A stretch of DNA of 64,000 nt from Filimonas lacunae (lineage in GTDB: Bacteria > Bacteroidota > Bacteroidia > Chitinophagales > Chitinophagaceae), in the NCBI RefSeq assembly GCF_002355595.1, contig NZ_AP017422.1:6762823-6826822 (forward strand). Reading direction: 5' to 3'. Position 1 is the first letter of the stretch. Every line of letters starts with the position of its first letter. Shown here in pieces: positions 1 to 9,555 of this stretch. The notes beneath the pieces were generated by a model, which was not told where the DNA came from, made no database searches, and worked only from the letters and a program-made list of their open reading frames with translations. Position numbers and translations under genes: made by a program.

Positions 1-1761
1 GCCTATGGCATAAGGAAAGCTCATCACCGTTTTGGCGGTGGGGTTATAAGCACCTGATAACACATGTGCAATGGCATTACCGCTTTCTGTGCCTAATATC
101 CAGCTATACACAATGGCATCTACCAAACCTTCTGTGGCGGTTAATACCAGTGGCCGGCCGGAGGATACAACTGCAACTACTTTTTTACCGGTGGCTTTTA
201 AGGCTTTCAATAAAGCAATTTGATTGGCGGGGATTTCAGGCGCGGCCAGGGAACGGTCTTCACCGGCCATTTTACCACTCAGGCCAATGTTTACCACTAC
301 TACATCAGCAGCCTGTGCATTGGTTACTGCTTCATTCACCAGTGCTTCATTGGCACTACCATCGGCCTGGTAGCCTGCGGCATAGCTTACTTTATCCGCA
401 CCCCATGCTTTTTCCAAACCTTCGCGTAAGGATACTGCCTGTTTGTAATCACCTTGTGCAATCCAGAAGTCAAACATATCCTCTTTGCTGCTGGCGTATA
501 AACCTACCAGGGCTATTTTGCTGCTGGTTTGCAGCGGCAGCGCCTGGTTATTGTTCTTAAGCAATACAATGCTGCCTTCGGCTGCACGTAGCGCTTCCTG
601 TCTGTGTGCTGTGGTGAATAAAGTAGATTGTTCACGGCCATCTATATTGTATTTATACGGCGTATCGAACAGGCCCAGGGTAAACTTGATACTTAAAATG
701 CGGGCAACGGTTTCGTCCAGTTCCCTTTCGGTAATCTTGCCTTGCTTTACCAGTTCGGGGATATGGGCAAAGGTGACTTTCGATTCCATGTCAATCATGC
801 TACCTGCTTTAAATGCTTTTAAGGCAGCGTCTTCTTCATTCTCAGCATATCCCCAGGTGATCATTTCGCCAAACGATGCCCAGTCACTTACCAGGAAACC
901 TTTAAAACCCCATTGTTTTTTCAGCACATCGGTTACCAGGTATTTGCTGGCGCTTACCGGCACGTTTTCAAAAATATTAAAGCCGTTCATTACACTGGCG
1001 GCCCCCGCATCTACTGCGGCTTTATAAGGTGGAAGGTATTTGTTCCATAAAGCCACACGGCTTACATCGGTGTAGTTATACTCACGGCCCGATTCTACCA
1101 CGCCATAACCGGCAAAGTGCTTAACACAGGCCAATATATGCTCGTTATCCAAACCTGCCTGTAACCCTTTTACCCGGGCGGCAGATACTAAGCTCCCATA
1201 CCAGGGATCTTCCCCTATGCCTTCCATTACACGGCCCCAGCGTGGATCGTTGCTGATATCGCACATAGGTGCAAACGTCCAGGTAATACCTGCGGAAGAA
1301 GCTTCTTTAGCGGCCACGCCTGCGTTGGCGGTTATCTGGTTCAGGTTCCAGCTACAGGCTTCGGCCAATGGTATCGGGAAAATTGTTTTATAGCCATGTA
1401 TCACATCATAACCAAACAACAGGGGAATACCCAGCCTGCTTTGTTCTACAGCAATGGTTTGCACAGCTTTGGTTTCGGCAGAACCTATTACGTTTAACAT
1501 AGACCCCACTTTGCCTTCACGCACCATCTGCATTTTGGCCTGCTGACCAGCATCGTTTAAAGCAGGGCCTGTAAATGCGCCGCCATTCAACTGGTTCAGC
1601 TGACCTGCTTTTTCGGTAACGGTCATGCGTTTGAGCAAATCTGCTACACGGGTAGCTACAGGAAGGTTTTTATTTTTATAGGCCGGAAGCGGCTCTTTGG
1701 TTTGTGCCATACCCAGCCCTGCCATAGCAGTAGCCAGGATAAATAATGCTGTTTTTTTCAT
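1..1761 (-). CDS. bglX: GH3 beta-glucosidase (partial, C-terminus off the left edge)
   Basis: Glycoside hydrolase family 3 enzyme that removes terminal beta-linked glucose (or a related sugar) from oligosaccharides, probably in the periplasm. The visible 587 residues start with a signal peptide (about 1-19, ending GLGMAQ). The N-terminal TIM barrel carries GYDVIHGYKTIFP and a KHFAGYG motif. The nucleophile Asp is expected in VSDW at Asp293. The start of the second domain follows and the frame is still open at base 1 (SFPYAIG). BglX-type enzymes are about 750 residues, so roughly the last fifth is missing. The start lies 16 bases after the stop of the epimerase gene, so it is the last visible gene of the mannan operon. 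Its likely job is to trim glucose from glucomannan fragments. Specificity is inferred from context. Confidence 0.93.
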   Translation of the reverse strand, partial: MKKTALFILATAMAGLGMAQTKEPLPAYKNKNLPVATRVADLLKRMTVTEKAGQLNQLNGGAFTGPALNDAGQQAKMQMVREGKVGSMLNVIGSAETKAVQTIAVEQSRLGIPLLFGYDVIHGYKTIFPIPLAEACSWNLNQITANAGVAAKEASSAGITWTFAPMCDISNDPRWGRVMEGIGEDPWYGSLVSAARVKGLQAGLDNEHILACVKHFAGYGVVESGREYNYTDVSRVALWNKYLPPYKAAVDAGAASVMNGFNIFENVPVSASKYLVTDVLKKQWGFKGFLVSDWASFGEMITWGYAENEEDAALKAFKAGSMIDMESKVTFAHIPELVKQGKITERELDETVARILSIKFTLGLFDTPYKYNIDGREQSTLFTTAHRQEALRAAEGSIVLLKNNNQALPLQTSSKIALVGLYASSKEDMFDFWIAQGDYKQAVSLREGLEKAWGADKVSYAAGYQADGSANEALVNEAVTNAQAADVVVVNIGLSGKMAGEDRSLAAPEIPANQIALLKALKATGKKVVAVVSSGRPLVLTATEGLVDAIVYSWILGTESGNAIAHVLSGAYNPTAKTVMSFPYAIG

Positions 1762-1777
1762 ATAGCCGTTTTTATAG

Positions 1778-2998
1778 TTAGTTCTCCAATGTACTATTAT
1801 GCGATAAGCTTTCGTTGATACGCCGGATCAGCTCTATACAGGCCCGGCCATTGTGATAAGGACATTTCCAGAAACCTGCTTTATCTTCCCCATTCATGAT
1901 ACTGTAATCTTCTTTCACCCCCCAAAACCACTCGCCCCCTTCTTTATCTAAGATATGATTACGGGTAAACTCCCAGGTTTGTACAGATTGCTCCAGGTAT
2001 TTAGCATTGCCGGTAAGCTGCCAGGCATTGAAAAAGCCTACCATGGCTTCGGCCTGCGGCCACCAGTGTTTTTCGTGCATCCAGTGGTTAGTAGCTTTAT
2101 CATATTCATACCACAATCCACCATCTTCATCCAGTCCTTCCGCAGCAGCATCGGTAATGCTTACCGACCAGGCTTTCACTTCTTCCAGCAACGCGTTATC
2201 GCCAATGACTTCCGCCGCTTCCAGTATTAACCAGGCCGCTTCTATATCATGACCATAGGAAACAATTTCTGATTTGGGTTGCCATTCGTCGTTAAAAAAC
2301 AACAATAAATGGTAGTCTTCCGCAGTAATATACTGCAAAAAAATACGGATTAATTCGGCAATACGCTGCTTTAATACATCATTCTGCCAAATTCGGTACA
2401 GCGTGGTGAACGCTTCCAGCACATGCAGATTGGTATTCATGGATTTACGCTCGTTTGCATCTTTTTCGCTCAGGCGTAAATCAGCTATCGGATTCCATTC
2501 ACGGGTAAGCGCTTCAATATATCCTCCATATACCGTATCGTAACTAAATTGTACAATAGCTTTATACAAAGCAATGGCTTGTTCCTGCACGGCTTTATCG
2601 GGCCGGCATTGGTAATAGGCGCTTATTCCATACACCACAAAGGCCTGGGCATATACCTGCTTTTTAGTATCCAGCGGCGCGCCCTTATAATCAACACTCC
2701 AGTATACACCACCATATTCTTTATCAAAAAAATGATGCAACAGGTATTGATAAGCACGGTCGGCCATTTCCAGGTACGACTCGTAACCAGTGGTATGATA
2801 CGCTTCGGAAAAGGTCCAGAGGATACGGGCATTTAATACTACCCCTTTAGGGGCGTGTATATGCTGATAATTGGCATTATCAATTTTTCCGTAGAACCCA
2901 CCATACACAATGTCCTGTGTATGGTTGATCCAATAAGAAAGTATATTCGTCAGCTCATGCTGCATTTGTTGCCGGTAGGCTGTTAACAATTGCCTCAT
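1778..2998 (-). CDS. AGE-family cellobiose/mannobiose 2-epimerase
   Basis: A 406-residue member of the N-acylglucosamine 2-epimerase family, which has an (alpha/alpha)6 barrel. No signal peptide is seen, so it should act in the cytoplasm. The family fingerprints are GGFYGKIDN near the N-terminus, the WTFSEAY helix, [11 protein letters not shown] and [15 protein letters not shown], which hold the catalytic histidines. The start codon overlaps the stop of the phosphorylase gene by four bases (ATGA), so the two are translationally coupled. In Bacteroides fragilis and Rhodothermus an enzyme of this type turns beta-1,4-mannobiose into mannosyl-glucose, the substrate of the adjacent GH130 phosphorylase. 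The coupling here makes that role very likely. A plain N-acylglucosamine epimerase is the weaker alternative. Confidence 0.9.
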   Translation of the reverse strand: MRQLLTAYRQQMQHELTNILSYWINHTQDIVYGGFYGKIDNANYQHIHAPKGVVLNARILWTFSEAYHTTGYESYLEMADRAYQYLLHHFFDKEYGGVYWSVDYKGAPLDTKKQVYAQAFVVYGISAYYQCRPDKAVQEQAIALYKAIVQFSYDTVYGGYIEALTREWNPIADLRLSEKDANERKSMNTNLHVLEAFTTLYRIWQNDVLKQRIAELIRIFLQYITAEDYHLLLFFNDEWQPKSEIVSYGHDIEAAWLILEAAEVIGDNALLEEVKAWSVSITDAAAEGLDEDGGLWYEYDKATNHWMHEKHWWPQAEAMVGFFNAWQLTGNAKYLEQSVQTWEFTRNHILDKEGGEWFWGVKEDYSIMNGEDKAGFWKCPYHNGRACIELIRRINESLSHNSTLEN

Positions 2999-4191
2999 AC
3001 TGCGCTGGCTTCTTTTAACTGGTGGATGTAGGGAGCGTTCTGATGTATTAAGTTATTCAACGTTTGCACGGATGTGGCCGAACGTAAACCATCTTCCTTG
3101 GTATGGATCACATAATCTACCAGTTTATCAATGGTGGAAGTAGCTACGTGCATGCGGGTATCGGAAGAAGCGTAGTAGATAAATACTTTGCCATCTTCAT
3201 CGGCTATCCAGCCATTGCTGAACAATACGTTGGAAACATCCCCCACTCTTTCTATCCCTTCCGGTGCCATAAAATGGCCTGCAGGCTTATGAGTAACTTT
3301 GGTGATATCGTCCAGGCTGGTCATAAACAGGTACAATACATAACGTAACCCTGCAGCGCAGTTGCGCACGCCATGTGCCAGGTGCAACCAACCTTTATCG
3401 GTTTTAATAGGTGCAGGCCCTAAGCCGTTTTTGGCTTCATACACTGTGTGATAAGCCCTGCCATCTATCACTATTTCTTCCTTTACTACCGCGTTGGTAA
3501 TATCATCGGCCAGGCCAAAGCCTATGCCACCACCGCTGCCGGTGTTGATAAATCCATCCTGCGGACGGGTATAAAAGGCATACTTACCATTTACAAATTC
3601 CGGATGCAACACCACGTTGCGTTGTTGTGGCGAAGGTGTTTTTAAATCGGGCAGGCGCTCCCAGGTTTTCAAATCCCTGGTGCGGGCAATACCGCACTGT
3701 GCAGTAGCGGCAGATAAATCAGTAGCCGGCGCAGTTTTATCGCGACGCTCGGTACAGAACACTCCATATATCCAGCCATCTTCGTGCTGCACCACACGCA
3801 TATCATACACATTGGTATCGGGATCGGAGGTTTCGGGCATCACAATCGGGCGATCCCAGAAACGGAAACCATCTATACCATTATCGCTTTCTGCTACTGC
3901 AAAAAACGATTTACGATCCACGCCTTCTACCCTGGCCACCATCAGGTATTTGTTATTCAGCTTAATGGCTCCTGCGTTAAAAGCGCCATTAATACCAAAC
4001 CTTTCTAACAGGTAAGGGTTGGTTTGGGGATTTAAATCATATTTCCAGAAAACAGGCGCATGCTGCGCTGTTAACACGGGATGTTCATATCTGTCGTATA
4101 TGCCATTACCTATCGCTTCCCGACTGTTGGGTTTGTTTACCAGCTCGGTATAAGCCTGCTGAAGCGCCGCTAATCTTTTTTCAAAATTCAT
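2995..4191 (-). CDS. GH130 4-O-beta-D-mannosyl-D-glucose phosphorylase
   Basis: Cytoplasmic inverting phosphorylase of 398 residues that splits mannosyl-glucose with phosphate into mannose-1-phosphate and glucose. The five-bladed propeller motifs of GH130 are present: [27 protein letters not shown], and TNVYDMRVV, where Asp130 fits the catalytic acid. The motif [17 protein letters not shown] comes later. Length and the position of the Asp match the Bacteroides fragilis enzyme of subfamily GH130_1. It lies 36 bases after the symporter stop and overlaps the following epimerase gene by four bases. Together they give the known epimerise-then-phosphorolyse route for mannobiose. A mannan-oligosaccharide phosphorylase of subfamily 2 is less likely given this gene order. 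Confidence 0.92.
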   Translation of the reverse strand: MNFEKRLAALQQAYTELVNKPNSREAIGNGIYDRYEHPVLTAQHAPVFWKYDLNPQTNPYLLERFGINGAFNAGAIKLNNKYLMVARVEGVDRKSFFAVAESDNGIDGFRFWDRPIVMPETSDPDTNVYDMRVVQHEDGWIYGVFCTERRDKTAPATDLSAATAQCGIARTRDLKTWERLPDLKTPSPQQRNVVLHPEFVNGKYAFYTRPQDGFINTGSGGGIGFGLADDITNAVVKEEIVIDGRAYHTVYEAKNGLGPAPIKTDKGWLHLAHGVRNCAAGLRYVLYLFMTSLDDITKVTHKPAGHFMAPEGIERVGDVSNVLFSNGWIADEDGKVFIYYASSDTRMHVATSTIDKLVDYVIHTKEDGLRSATSVQTLNNLIHQNAPYIHQLKEASAV

Positions 4192-4227
4192 ATACTATCT
4201 GCTTTGTTATATTAATGTATGTAGTGG

Positions 4228-6057
4228 TTAATCTTCCAGTTTATTCCACCAGGTTCGTTTTAAAATAAGAATGATGATTACAAGAATAACTACGGTTATC
4301 AGCAACGGCAGTTGCAACCACAACACCACATACATTGGCAGTATGGTTAAACAACATTGTGCTATAATACCCAGCACTACATTAAACATGTCCAGTTTAA
4401 AGCGCCTGTTAGGCTGGAAGCCGGGGTTTTCGGCTACTACCAGCGCATGCACGGGTTTCCAGAAACCCCAGGGTTTTACAGTTTTATAGAATGATTTTAA
4501 AGTAGCTTCTTCTGCAGGGGGAGCCATATAAGTGCCTACGATTGCGCCGGCCAGTGATATTACAAACAGCAGTGGCCAGTAATACAAAGCCAACCCGGTA
4601 AACACAAAAGGAAACACCAGCGCGGCGGCAATGCCACACATCATGCCCCAGAAAAAGCCACTGGCGTTAAAGCGCCACCAGTACCATTTTAATACGTTGG
4701 CCGCAATGTAGCCGCCATATAAAGCGCCTACTATCCACTGTAACACACTGTTTACATCTTTGGCAAAAAAGCCCAGCACCACACCAATAGCCACTACCAC
4801 AATACCTACCAGGTAGTTGAGCCTGATCACTTTTTTAGTGGATGCATTCGGGTTTACATACTTGAGATAAATATCATTGACAATGTAGGCCTGCGCTGCA
4901 TTTAAAGTGCCGGAGAAGGTGCCCATAAAAGCACCCAGCAAACCGGTTAACACCAACCCCATAATACCTACCGGTAAAAAGCTGTTGATAGCAGCCGGTA
5001 ATATGCGTTCAAAGTCGGTGCCGGTGGCTGTTTTTACATCCAGCTGGTTATAGTATAACAAAGCCAGCACGGTTAAGCCTATTACCATAGCGTAGCGGAT
5101 AGGCAGCAGGATGATAGACACAAAGCCCGTCATTTTACTGGCTTCCCTGGGCGACCGGGTGCTTAACACCTTTTGCATATCGTAGTTAGGTGCAGGCCCT
5201 GCCAGGCTGGCGAAAACACCTTTAAACAACATCATCATAAAAAAGAAACCAAACACGCCAAAACCATCTTCTTCAATTTTCTTACTGGCATCGGGCACAA
5301 TCTTACTCCAGTCGAGATTCAGGTGCCAGTTAAAGAAAGGACTGTTCCAGCCCTCTGGCACCGCCAGCGGTGCATTAGCCTTGTGCAGGTGCAGCATGGC
5401 AATAATGGCTATGGAAATACAAGCCACTGTCATAATCACATACTTGATTACATCGCCTAACACAATGCTGTGCATGCCCCCTAATATGGAATAGAACATG
5501 GCAAATAAGGTAAACACAATGCCATAGAAATGCGGTACGTATTCGGGCGGGATGGTAAAAGGCACATAAGGCTGTACCTCACTCCACGGAACAAATATTT
5601 CAATAAACTTACCCAGGCCCACAAAGCCATAGGCCAGGAAGCCGAAGCAGCTTAACAAGGCAAAAGCCACTACAATCGCATGCGAGCTTTTAATGCCTTT
5701 ACCCACCCGGCCAAAGCGGGTGGCCAGCCATTCGGCACCGGTGTTGGCATTAGAGCGACGCAGCCATTTGCTTAAAAACATCATCATAAACACCTGGTTA
5801 AACACCGGCCACAGCCAGGGAATCCAGATACTTTTCATACCATATACAAAGCACAAAGCCACCATCCACATGGTGCCGCTGATATCAAACATATCACTGG
5901 CATCGCTCAACCCCAGCATATACCAGGGCAACGACTTACCGCCCAGCAGGTAACTTTCGTTACTTTCCCTTGCTCTTTTTCTCAATGCCCAGCCAATCAC
6001 TATCATGGTTATTAAATAACCCAGTATGATAGCTATGTCCAATAAGTGCAATTTCAT
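4228..6057 (-). CDS. Sodium:solute symporter (SSS family), likely mannobiose importer
   Basis: Inner-membrane transporter of 609 residues with about 13-14 hydrophobic helices spread along its length. SSS-family signatures include the ILGYLITMIVIGW first helix, the ESYLLGGKSLPWYMLG segment, the SILGGMHSIVLGDVIK motif and GAFMGTFSGTLNAAQAYIVND. Family members couple solute uptake to sodium. Placed between the mannanase and the phosphorylase/epimerase pair, it most likely brings mannobiose or short manno-oligosaccharides into the cytoplasm, as proposed for the equivalent gene in the Bacteroides fragilis mannan cluster. The start Met is 33 bases after the mannanase stop. The substrate is inferred from neighbours only. 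Confidence 0.88.
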   Translation of the reverse strand: MKLHLLDIAIILGYLITMIVIGWALRKRARESNESYLLGGKSLPWYMLGLSDASDMFDISGTMWMVALCFVYGMKSIWIPWLWPVFNQVFMMMFLSKWLRRSNANTGAEWLATRFGRVGKGIKSSHAIVVAFALLSCFGFLAYGFVGLGKFIEIFVPWSEVQPYVPFTIPPEYVPHFYGIVFTLFAMFYSILGGMHSIVLGDVIKYVIMTVACISIAIIAMLHLHKANAPLAVPEGWNSPFFNWHLNLDWSKIVPDASKKIEEDGFGVFGFFFMMMLFKGVFASLAGPAPNYDMQKVLSTRSPREASKMTGFVSIILLPIRYAMVIGLTVLALLYYNQLDVKTATGTDFERILPAAINSFLPVGIMGLVLTGLLGAFMGTFSGTLNAAQAYIVNDIYLKYVNPNASTKKVIRLNYLVGIVVVAIGVVLGFFAKDVNSVLQWIVGALYGGYIAANVLKWYWWRFNASGFFWGMMCGIAAALVFPFVFTGLALYYWPLLFVISLAGAIVGTYMAPPAEEATLKSFYKTVKPWGFWKPVHALVVAENPGFQPNRRFKLDMFNVVLGIIAQCCLTILPMYVVLWLQLPLLITVVILVIIILILKRTWWNKLED

Positions 6058-6090
6058 GTTCTGTTGTATTTCTGTTGAAGCCGGGTTTAT

Positions 6091-8442
6091 TTACTGGTAT
6101 AACTTTTCTTTGGCCACATCCTTCTCAAACAGGGAATTGCTATAGCCATACATTTTAATAAAATCTGCGGCCGAAGCATCCTGCTTACGGGGTACATAAT
6201 AATGCCATTTGCCGTTGGGTTGCTGGCCATGATTGCGCCAGAACATAATATAGCTCAGTGCATAGCCTTCCCTGGCCTTCCACACCGTTTCGGTAAACCA
6301 TTTGTCGTAAGGAATAGCTTCATAACCTGTTTCGGCAAAAGCGGGTATTTTACCTCTTTCTTTAGACAGTTTATCTATAATGCCAAAACGCAATTGTTGT
6401 TGTTTAAAAAAGCTGCTATCTGTACGCGGATCGGCATACTGGTAGCTGTCAAAGCTTAACACATCGGCATAGGCGTCGCCGGGATATCTTTCTAAAAAGC
6501 CCGCTTCGCTGGTAAAGTCGTTGCTGTTAAATACATACAATAAGTTGTGCAGGCCTTTTACATCCCGCATATATTGTACGGTATAACGCCAGATGGCTTT
6601 TAACTCATCCGCGGTGCAATAAGGCTTACCCCACCAGAACCAGTTGCCTTCCAGCTCGTGAAAAGGACGAAACAACACAGGAACAGGCTCGCCATTAGCG
6701 CCTTTTAAAGAACCCAGAAAAGCCGCCACTTTATCTAACCAGGTATTGAACAATGCATGCTTAGCGCCACCGGGTAAGATCTGTGCCACCGAGCCTGCTG
6801 TGGTATCCCAAGCCGATGCGCCGTTCACCGGGTTATCGGCATGCCAGCTGATGGTAATAACACCGCCACGCTGGTACCCCTGCTGTATATATGCACGCAT
6901 TTTATCAAAAGGCACGCCGTCGATATTAGCAGGCAGATCGTGTTCTATATTACCCAGCTCCCAGCCATACAACGCAGGGTAATCGCCGGTGAGTTCTTTT
7001 ACATCGCTTTTACCCGCTACATATTTCCAGCCTACGCCATAGGCCAGATCGTCCTGGTGGCCGATCATGGTGCCTTTAGCCAGCAGACGGTGCAGGTTGT
7101 TGTATAAGTTCACGGTTTTAGAAGTAGCCTGCACATCTACCGGCAATTGCTTTGTTCCCTTACCCAGCGTAAAGGCAGTGATCACTTTCCAGGTGCTGCT
7201 ATCGCCATCAAACACACCGTTCAGCCCCTGCTCTTCCATGGGTGGATCGCCGGAAAAGTCATCTCCGTTTTTCCAGTACACCTGCCCCGGTATGGGACGG
7301 GCTGTTCCGCTGAATGCCCAGAAATTAACACCTGCTAAATAGCCTTGTGTTTGTGCCTGCTGTTGCCAGAGTGAGAATATATTGTAGAAGTAATGATCGC
7401 GTAAAGAAGTAGAAGCCTGCAGGCTAAAGGAATGACCATTGCGTGGAATACCAAACTCTTCTACCACCAACGGCTTTTGTAACTGACGGGCAACTTCCAG
7501 GTGCTTCTGTATATAAGCAATTGCCCTGGTTTCTACCGCGGGCATATCTGCTTCTAACGTGGCTTCGTGCAACCAGCCCCAGTTTTTAGGCCAGATATGG
7601 ATGGTGAGATAATCCACATTCTTATCCGTATGAATAGCTTTGTACAGGTTCATATCTTCTGTACCCATTTCTCCTTCATGCCCTAATGTGATAAGATGGT
7701 TTTGATCTTTTGACCGGATAAAAGCTGCTGTAGCGCTGATCCATTGCTGGTAAGCGCTGGCCGCCGCCGGGCGCATAGGGCGCGGCTCGTTGGCCAGCTC
7801 CCAGGCCATAATAGCCGCATCGTTGGTATAAGCACGTTTAGTAACGGAGTTTACACGGGCAAGTACGTAACCTACCTGCTTCAGGTAAGCCGCTTTGCAG
7901 GCATCGCAGGAATAAAAACGGGCTGTTTCGTCACGCAGTTCATCCCAGCTCATCTTCTTTCTAAAAGTGGCATCGTCAATAATACGGTTCCATTGCAGGT
8001 ATTGCAAAAAGCCGCCGCTCCACTCCCAGTTGTTACTGAGAAAAAGCACCGCCTTCATATTTCTTTTGCCCATTTCGGCCAGCACTATGTCCAGCCCCCG
8101 CATGGCTTCTTCGCTAAAAACCCCTTGTTGTGGTTGCAGTGGCGGCGATACACGTTGTACACCATTTACCTGGCCCTCCCCTTCGGCACCAGCCAGCAAA
8201 CGAAGATTGGTTACCCCTTTTTGCTGTAAAAAGTCCAGTTCTTTACGCAAGCGTTCGATACCATGCTTTTTATCTTTCAGCAAACCCAGGTAACCACCGT
8301 ACCAATAGTTAGCACCTATATAATAATAAGGCTTACCATGGAGTGTAAACTTACCGCCCTGCTGCTTTACAAAAGGCAGTGGCGCAGCCGCCACGCCTTT
8401 TGATAAACAAACAGCTAACATTATTACAATCAATTTTCTCAT
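6091..8442 (-). CDS. Bimodular endo-beta-mannanase, GH5 plus GH26
   Basis: Secreted 783-residue enzyme with a signal peptide (1 to about 20) and two catalytic barrels. Residues about 25-430 look like a GH5 (subfamily 7-like) mannanase. WELANEP carries the acid/base Glu219, and LVVEEFG carries the nucleophile Glu329. Residues about 440-780 are a GH26 mannanase. It starts at YNNLHRLLAKGTMIGHQDD, has the acid/base Glu596 in RPFHELEGNWFWWG, and has the nucleophile Glu704 in AFAETGYE. Both active sites look intact. The signal peptide has no lipobox, so it is probably periplasmic or secreted rather than a lipoprotein. It sits 21 bases after the TIG lipoprotein gene. It should cut beta-1,4-mannan, glucomannan or galactomannan and deliver mannobiose to the downstream pathway. 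Confidence 0.92.
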   Translation of the reverse strand: MRKLIVIMLAVCLSKGVAAAPLPFVKQQGGKFTLHGKPYYYIGANYWYGGYLGLLKDKKHGIERLRKELDFLQQKGVTNLRLLAGAEGEGQVNGVQRVSPPLQPQQGVFSEEAMRGLDIVLAEMGKRNMKAVLFLSNNWEWSGGFLQYLQWNRIIDDATFRKKMSWDELRDETARFYSCDACKAAYLKQVGYVLARVNSVTKRAYTNDAAIMAWELANEPRPMRPAAASAYQQWISATAAFIRSKDQNHLITLGHEGEMGTEDMNLYKAIHTDKNVDYLTIHIWPKNWGWLHEATLEADMPAVETRAIAYIQKHLEVARQLQKPLVVEEFGIPRNGHSFSLQASTSLRDHYFYNIFSLWQQQAQTQGYLAGVNFWAFSGTARPIPGQVYWKNGDDFSGDPPMEEQGLNGVFDGDSSTWKVITAFTLGKGTKQLPVDVQATSKTVNLYNNLHRLLAKGTMIGHQDDLAYGVGWKYVAGKSDVKELTGDYPALYGWELGNIEHDLPANIDGVPFDKMRAYIQQGYQRGGVITISWHADNPVNGASAWDTTAGSVAQILPGGAKHALFNTWLDKVAAFLGSLKGANGEPVPVLFRPFHELEGNWFWWGKPYCTADELKAIWRYTVQYMRDVKGLHNLLYVFNSNDFTSEAGFLERYPGDAYADVLSFDSYQYADPRTDSSFFKQQQLRFGIIDKLSKERGKIPAFAETGYEAIPYDKWFTETVWKAREGYALSYIMFWRNHGQQPNGKWHYYVPRKQDASAADFIKMYGYSNSLFEKDVAKEKLYQ

Positions 8443-8463
8443 GGGGTATACTGCTCAGGTGCT

Positions 8464-9537
8464 TTATTTTACCAAAATAACATCGTCAAAGTACAGGGTT
8501 TCATCCTGGCTATCCGGCCCCTTTACCCACCAGCCCAGCTGGTTAAACGGTGTGCCTTTATTCCAGAGATCCAGCGAGGTGAGAGATATTTTAAAATATG
8601 TCCACACCTTGGCAGGTACCAGTATGGGGGCCGATACATCAGCGTTACCATAACCACCTGCACGCTTATCGCCGGTGATATAAAAGGTAAGATCTTCTGA
8701 CCCGCCTTTTACCCAAAAAGATAAATATTTATAATCTGCATTGTAGGCAATGCCCTTTGTCCAGCTGGCAAAACCATCTGCACTCCAGTTGCCTTTGTTA
8801 TAACCTGCCTGAAAACTCATGGTACCCGATTTGGCAACAGTAGTAGAAATACCAGCCGGCCCCCAGCTACCGTTTTGAACATCATCACCATACCCTTCTG
8901 CAAAAATGACAAAGACATATGCCATATTCACAAACTCCTGCGTAGTAGTAATAGTACCCGCACCGTTAGTGATATATAAAGCAGAACGGGTTTTAGTAGT
9001 AGCGGGCATTTTAATAGTTAACGTGGTAGCTGTTTTAGATACAATGGTAACTGTTGCAGTGGCATCTTCTACCAATGTTACCTCCGTTACATCTGCCAGG
9101 TTTTTACCGGTTAGAGTAATGACATCTCCGGCCACAAAGTTGTAATTGCTTACATCAGATATTACCGCAAAACCCAGCACTTTAAAGGGCACACTAAACT
9201 GTTTGCCCAGGCCGTTGGTGAACACAATGTTTTGCGATGCCGGGTAAGCATCGAGCGGTACGCGGAAAAGAACAGCATTATCTGTATTGAATGCAGGGTT
9301 TAACTCTGCATTTACCTGTCCGCTGTCGAACACAATAGTACGGATATCGCCCAGGCCACTACCGGTTAAGGTGATCATGGCATTGGCAGGCGCTTCACCG
9401 GGATCGATAGTGCCGGGAGCAGGATTTGCAGACGCACTGGTTAACCTGTAATCCTTGTCTTTTTTACAGGAACCCAGCACCAGGCAGGCCATTAATGCCC
9501 CGCCGGCGATGTTACGTATAGTGATAAGCGATTTCAT
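8464..9537 (-). CDS. TIG/IPT-domain surface glycan-binding lipoprotein
   Basis: A 357-residue lipoprotein in the position normally held by SusE/SusF or SGBP-B proteins, directly after susD. The N-terminus has a lipobox (LVLGSCKKDKD, Cys24) followed by acidic and small residues. Residues about 35-200 show two TIG/IPT immunoglobulin-like repeats (ITLTGSGLGDIRTIVFD; ITLTGKNLADVTEVTLVED). Residues about 205-357 look like a beta-sandwich, with aromatic residues in FASWTKGIAY, YLSFWVKGG and NQLGWWVKG that could bind sugar. It probably binds mannan at the cell surface and passes it to the SusC/D complex. Binding specificity cannot be read from sequence. Confidence 0.85.
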   Translation of the reverse strand: MKSLITIRNIAGGALMACLVLGSCKKDKDYRLTSASANPAPGTIDPGEAPANAMITLTGSGLGDIRTIVFDSGQVNAELNPAFNTDNAVLFRVPLDAYPASQNIVFTNGLGKQFSVPFKVLGFAVISDVSNYNFVAGDVITLTGKNLADVTEVTLVEDATATVTIVSKTATTLTIKMPATTKTRSALYITNGAGTITTTQEFVNMAYVFVIFAEGYGDDVQNGSWGPAGISTTVAKSGTMSFQAGYNKGNWSADGFASWTKGIAYNADYKYLSFWVKGGSEDLTFYITGDKRAGGYGNADVSAPILVPAKVWTYFKISLTSLDLWNKGTPFNQLGWWVKGPDSQDETLYFDDVILVK

Positions 9538-9555
9538 ATAATAAGTTTGAAAGGA

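Noticed and set aside
485-1027. A 180-codon plus-strand frame
   Set aside because: It is antisense to the GH3 gene, which has clear catalytic motifs in its own frame.
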